Shown here in pieces: positions 20,884-23,201 of a stretch of 23,201 nucleotides of DNA (position 1 is the first letter of the stretch; every line of letters begins with the position of its first letter). The translations under genes and the position numbers were made by a program. Under the pieces are notes generated by a model. The model saw only the letters and a program-made list of their open reading frames with translations. It ran no database searches and was not told the DNA's origin. Source of the DNA: DASTPP01 sp035762175 (lineage in GTDB: Bacteria; Myxococcota_A; Polyangia; Polyangiales; Polyangiaceae). The stretch lies in the NCBI GenBank assembly GCA_035762175.1, contig DASTPP010000075.1, forward strand, positions 1 to 23,201, given 5' to 3'.

Positions 20884-22112
20884 CCCCCCCCCGACGGCCG
20901 CGCCGCGCGGAACGTTACGGGCAGCGACTCGAGGCCCCGCGTGGCGAGGCTGGGCAGCCAGCGCAGCCGGGCGCCCTCTTCGAGCGCGAGTCCGGGCAGC
21001 CGCCCGAGTAGCTCGCCGATCGCCGCCTTTGCCTGCAGCCGCGCGAGGGTCGCGCCCACGCAGAAGTGAATGCCGTGGCCGAGGCCGAGGTGGCGGTTGT
21101 CGCTCCGCTCGACGTCGAGGCGGTCGGGGTCCGCGAAGGCGGCCGGGTCGCGGTTGGCGGAGCGGAGCACGGCGAAGACGTACTGCCCGGCCCGGACGGT
21201 GGCGCCGCCGAACGCGACGTCTTCGCGGGCGCGGCGCACGACGCTCACCGAGGGGCCGTCGTAGCGGATCAGCTCTTCGACGGCCGCGTCGAGGAGGTCG
21301 GGGCGCGCGGCGAGCTTTCGCCGCTCGGCCCCGTGGCGCAGGAGCGCGAGCAGGCCGTTGCCGATGAGGTGCGCGGTCGTCTCGTGCCCGCCGATCATCA
21401 GCATGACGCAGGTGCCGATGATCTCGTCCTCGCCCAGCGCGCCGTCGGCCCCCGGCGCGCCGGCGAGCCGGCCCATCAGATCGTCGGCGGGGCCGGGGCC
21501 GCGGGCCGCGAGCACCTCGCGCATGCGCGCGCGGCACGCGACGAGGCTGCGGTGCGCCGCCTCGACGACCTCTTCGGACTCGGCGCCCGCGCCGAAGAGC
21601 AGGAACACGTCGGCGCTCCAGCGGAGCAGGTCGGGCACGAGGTCGGGGGGCACGCCGACGAACCGGGCGCTCGTGGCGGCGGTGAGCGGGTAGGCGAGAT
21701 CGCGCACGACGTCGAGCCGGCCCCGGCCGAGCGCCGCCGAGAGCGCCTCGCCCACCCGCGCGCGCACGAAGGGGGCGAGGCCCGCGACGGCGCCCGGCGC
21801 GAAGGCGCGGCCGACCGCCGCGCGCAGGCGGGCGTGCGCGGGCGGGTCGCGGAAGATCATCCACGTCGACAGGAAGCGGAAGCACTCGCGGAGCTTCGCC
21901 TCGACGCGCGGGGGGCTCGCCGCGCGCACGCGCGAGTTCGTGCCCGCGCCGAGGCGCCCGTCGCGCAGGGCCCGCCGCACGTCTTCGTAGCGCGTCAGCA
22001 CCCAGGCCTCGAGCTCGGGCGACCAGTAGACCGGGTCGCGCTCGCGCATCGCCCGAAAGGTCGGGTCGGGGTCGGCGAAGAAGGCCTCGCCGCCCAGGTC
22101 GTAGCTCGCCAT
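20880..22112 (-). CDS. Cytochrome P450
   Basis: A soluble bacterial class I P450 of 410 residues. The signatures are complete: I-helix MLMIGGHETTAHLIGNG with the acid-alcohol pair (Glu244, Thr245), the K-helix ExxR in EELIRYDGP (Glu280, Arg283), and haem loop LGLGHGIHFCVGATLARL with Cys351 as the thiolate ligand. DPPAHARLRAAVGRAF (89-104) is the usual C-helix region. It should be a mono-oxygenase needing ferredoxin and reductase supplied elsewhere; neither is encoded in the window. The ATG at 22112 follows the upstream gene stop by 19 bp, so the pair is likely co-transcribed and the P450 probably acts on the product of its partner or in the same small pathway. Subfamily (CYP number) cannot be given from sequence alone. 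Confidence 0.96.
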   Translation of the reverse strand: MASYDLGGEAFFADPDPTFRAMRERDPVYWSPELEAWVLTRYEDVRRALRDGRLGAGTNSRVRAASPPRVEAKLRECFRFLSTWMIFRDPPAHARLRAAVGRAFAPGAVAGLAPFVRARVGEALSAALGRGRLDVVRDLAYPLTAATSARFVGVPPDLVPDLLRWSADVFLLFGAGAESEEVVEAAHRSLVACRARMREVLAARGPGPADDLMGRLAGAPGADGALGEDEIIGTCVMLMIGGHETTAHLIGNGLLALLRHGAERRKLAARPDLLDAAVEELIRYDGPSVSVVRRAREDVAFGGATVRAGQYVFAVLRSANRDPAAFADPDRLDVERSDNRHLGLGHGIHFCVGATLARLQAKAAIGELLGRLPGLALEEGARLRWLPSLATRGLESLPVTFRAARPSGGG

Positions 22113-22131
22113 GGCGCCCCCGCCGGCCCGC

Positions 22132-23130
22132 TCACTCCGCCGCCAGCAGGGGCCCGAGCGGCTGCTCGGCGAGCGGCGTGGGGTACAGGTACTCGCGGCC
22201 GTGGACCCAGGGGAAGTAGTGCAGGCTCCAGCCGTTGAGCTTGTTGGCGTACATGGTCAGGGCCGAGAGCAGGGTCGAGTACTCATCTTTGCTCTCGAGC
22301 TCGCCCAGGACGGCCACGAAGCGGGTGACGAAGTGCGCGAGCGTCTCGAGGCCGCAGTAGCCGAGGAACTCGGCCGGCACGAGGACGAAGTTGGGCGTGA
22401 TCTGCCGCAGCGTCTCGAGCGAGATGTCCGAGCGCCGGCAGCTCTTGAGCAGGCCGCCGAGCGCGTTGTAGGCGAGCGCGCGCTCTTCGCCGTTCACGAA
22501 CACGAGCGTCGAGAAGTACTGGTTGTAGGCGCCGGCGCCGGAGGCGATGCGGCCGGAGAAGAGGTCGACCAGCTCGGGGGGCGGCCGCAGCCAGATGCGC
22601 TCGGTCTCGCCGTGGACGTCGGCGGCGAGCTGCCGGGCGGCGGGCCGGGCGAGGGGCCCCGGCGGCGGCACGCGGTAGGCGCCCGCGAGGGGCTCGCCGC
22701 GGCGCGAGACGCGGACCTCGACCAGGTTTTTGTCTTTGAAGGTGCTGCCCCAGCAGGCGAGCCCCACCTCTCTGAGGTCGGCGAGGCACTCGGGCAGCAC
22801 CCGCGCGACCGGCGCCGCCGGCAGGTCTTCGGTCAAGAAGCCGTACTTGACCGACAGGTGCTGCAGGTACGAGAGAAACACCGTGCCGTCGGGCGAGCGC
22901 GAGCGGCTCTCTTTGGTCTTCGCCTCGGCGAAGAACGACTCGACGACGGGGCTGTAGTGGTAAAGGTGCTGCCCCGAGATCAGCGCGTGGTGTTGAATGC
23001 TGCTGTACGGTAGGTGGCCCCAGAGCAGATCGCAGAGGGCCGGGTTTCTCTGCTCTTCGAGGGTCGCGACGACCTTCTTTCTCGGGATGCCGGGCGCAAG
23101 GTTGAACCATTCGATCTCGATCTGCCGCAT
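22132..23130 (-). CDS. Cyclophilin-like-fold protein, possibly related to cucumopine synthase; P450 partner
   Basis: A 332-residue cytoplasmic protein I do not recognise with certainty. The first about 75 residues (IEIEWFNLAPG..., VVATLEEQRNPALCDLLW, LPYSSIQHHALISGQHLYHY) look like the cyclophilin-like fold domain of DUF3830-type proteins and of Agrobacterium cucumopine/mikimopine synthases. The second half is mainly helical, with AYNQYFSTLVFVNGEERALA, ETLAHFVTRFVAVL and the distinctive ANKLNGWSLHYFPWVHGREY (296-314). That resembles the helical-bundle part of such synthases, but this is from memory and tentative. If right, it may join an amine-bearing substrate and a keto acid. The ATG at 23130 has a perfect GGAGGAG (23139-23145) 8 nt upstream, the best ribosome site in the window. 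The P450 follows 19 bp after its stop. Confidence 0.6.
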   Translation of the reverse strand: MRQIEIEWFNLAPGIPRKKVVATLEEQRNPALCDLLWGHLPYSSIQHHALISGQHLYHYSPVVESFFAEAKTKESRSRSPDGTVFLSYLQHLSVKYGFLTEDLPAAPVARVLPECLADLREVGLACWGSTFKDKNLVEVRVSRRGEPLAGAYRVPPPGPLARPAARQLAADVHGETERIWLRPPPELVDLFSGRIASGAGAYNQYFSTLVFVNGEERALAYNALGGLLKSCRRSDISLETLRQITPNFVLVPAEFLGYCGLETLAHFVTRFVAVLGELESKDEYSTLLSALTMYANKLNGWSLHYFPWVHGREYLYPTPLAEQPLGPLLAAE

Positions 23131-23138
23131 GGGTACTG

Positions 23139-23145
23139 CTCCTCC
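23139..23145 (-). promoter_or_regulatory. Strong Shine-Dalgarno site fixing the start at 23130
   Basis: GGAGGAG, complementary to the 16S tail, lies 8 nt before the ATG at 23130 and excludes the longer in-frame start at 23175. Few other genes in the window have such a site. Confidence 0.8.
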
Positions 23146-23201
23146 GCGCGCGGGCCGCGGGCCGCGCGCGCACACGACGCCCGCACCGCCGCCGGGCGGC
23201 G

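Overview
The window is about 23.2 kb of very GC-rich DNA (roughly 75-80% by eye). It most likely comes from a myxobacterium, probably of the Polyangiales type. The support is a DUF2378/TIGR02265-type protein (a family I know only from myxobacteria), a Ser/Thr kinase with a VHRDVSPHN catalytic loop and C-terminal PEGA domain, a DUF4476 protein, many lipoproteins and proline-rich secreted proteins, and little use of strong Shine-Dalgarno sites. No rRNA, tRNA, CRISPR array or transposase gene was seen.

Region 1 (1-6421, all on the minus strand) is a urate-degradation operon. In transcription order it holds a CitE/HpcH-like aldolase-superfamily enzyme (DUF6986 type), membrane urate hydroxylase PuuD with a C-terminal cytochrome c domain, allantoinase, allantoicase, OHCU decarboxylase (uraD) and 5-hydroxyisourate hydrolase (uraH, cut by the window edge two codons before its expected end). 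Together these take urate to 5-hydroxyisourate, OHCU, allantoin, allantoate and ureidoglycolate plus urea. No ureidoglycolate lyase, urease or xanthine dehydrogenase lies in the window. The CitE-like enzyme may handle glyoxylate or another end product. Two unusual repeats interrupt the operon: a 220-bp hairpin-rich element bounded by inverted palindromes between allantoinase and allantoicase, and a 36-bp tandem repeat that copies the uraD start region three extra times. A 17-bp inverted repeat (one mismatch) lies just upstream of the first gene.

Region 2 (6666-9506) has a PEGA-domain Ser/Thr kinase on the minus strand, a gene-poor and less GC-rich gap of about 0.5-0.7 kb, and a DUF4476 domain protein on the plus strand.

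Region 3 (9513-13398) has an outer-membrane-type protein with glycine/asparagine solenoid repeats, an AraC-family regulator, a small lipoprotein and the DUF2378 protein. The last has a near-consensus sigma-70 promoter so close to its ATG that the mRNA should be leaderless.

Region 4 (13395-17322) is a minus-strand operon (AI-2E family permease, GNAT acetyltransferase, double-motif aspartic protease), then 27-bp tandem repeats and a plus-strand GtrA-like membrane protein.

Region 5 (17447-23130, all minus) has a probable two-gene operon (a cyclophilin-fold, possibly cucumopine-synthase-related protein with a cytochrome P450), then a secreted alpha/beta hydrolase and a large exported amidohydrolase. 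The P450 pair looks like a small tailoring or biosynthetic unit and is the best candidate for undescribed chemistry here.
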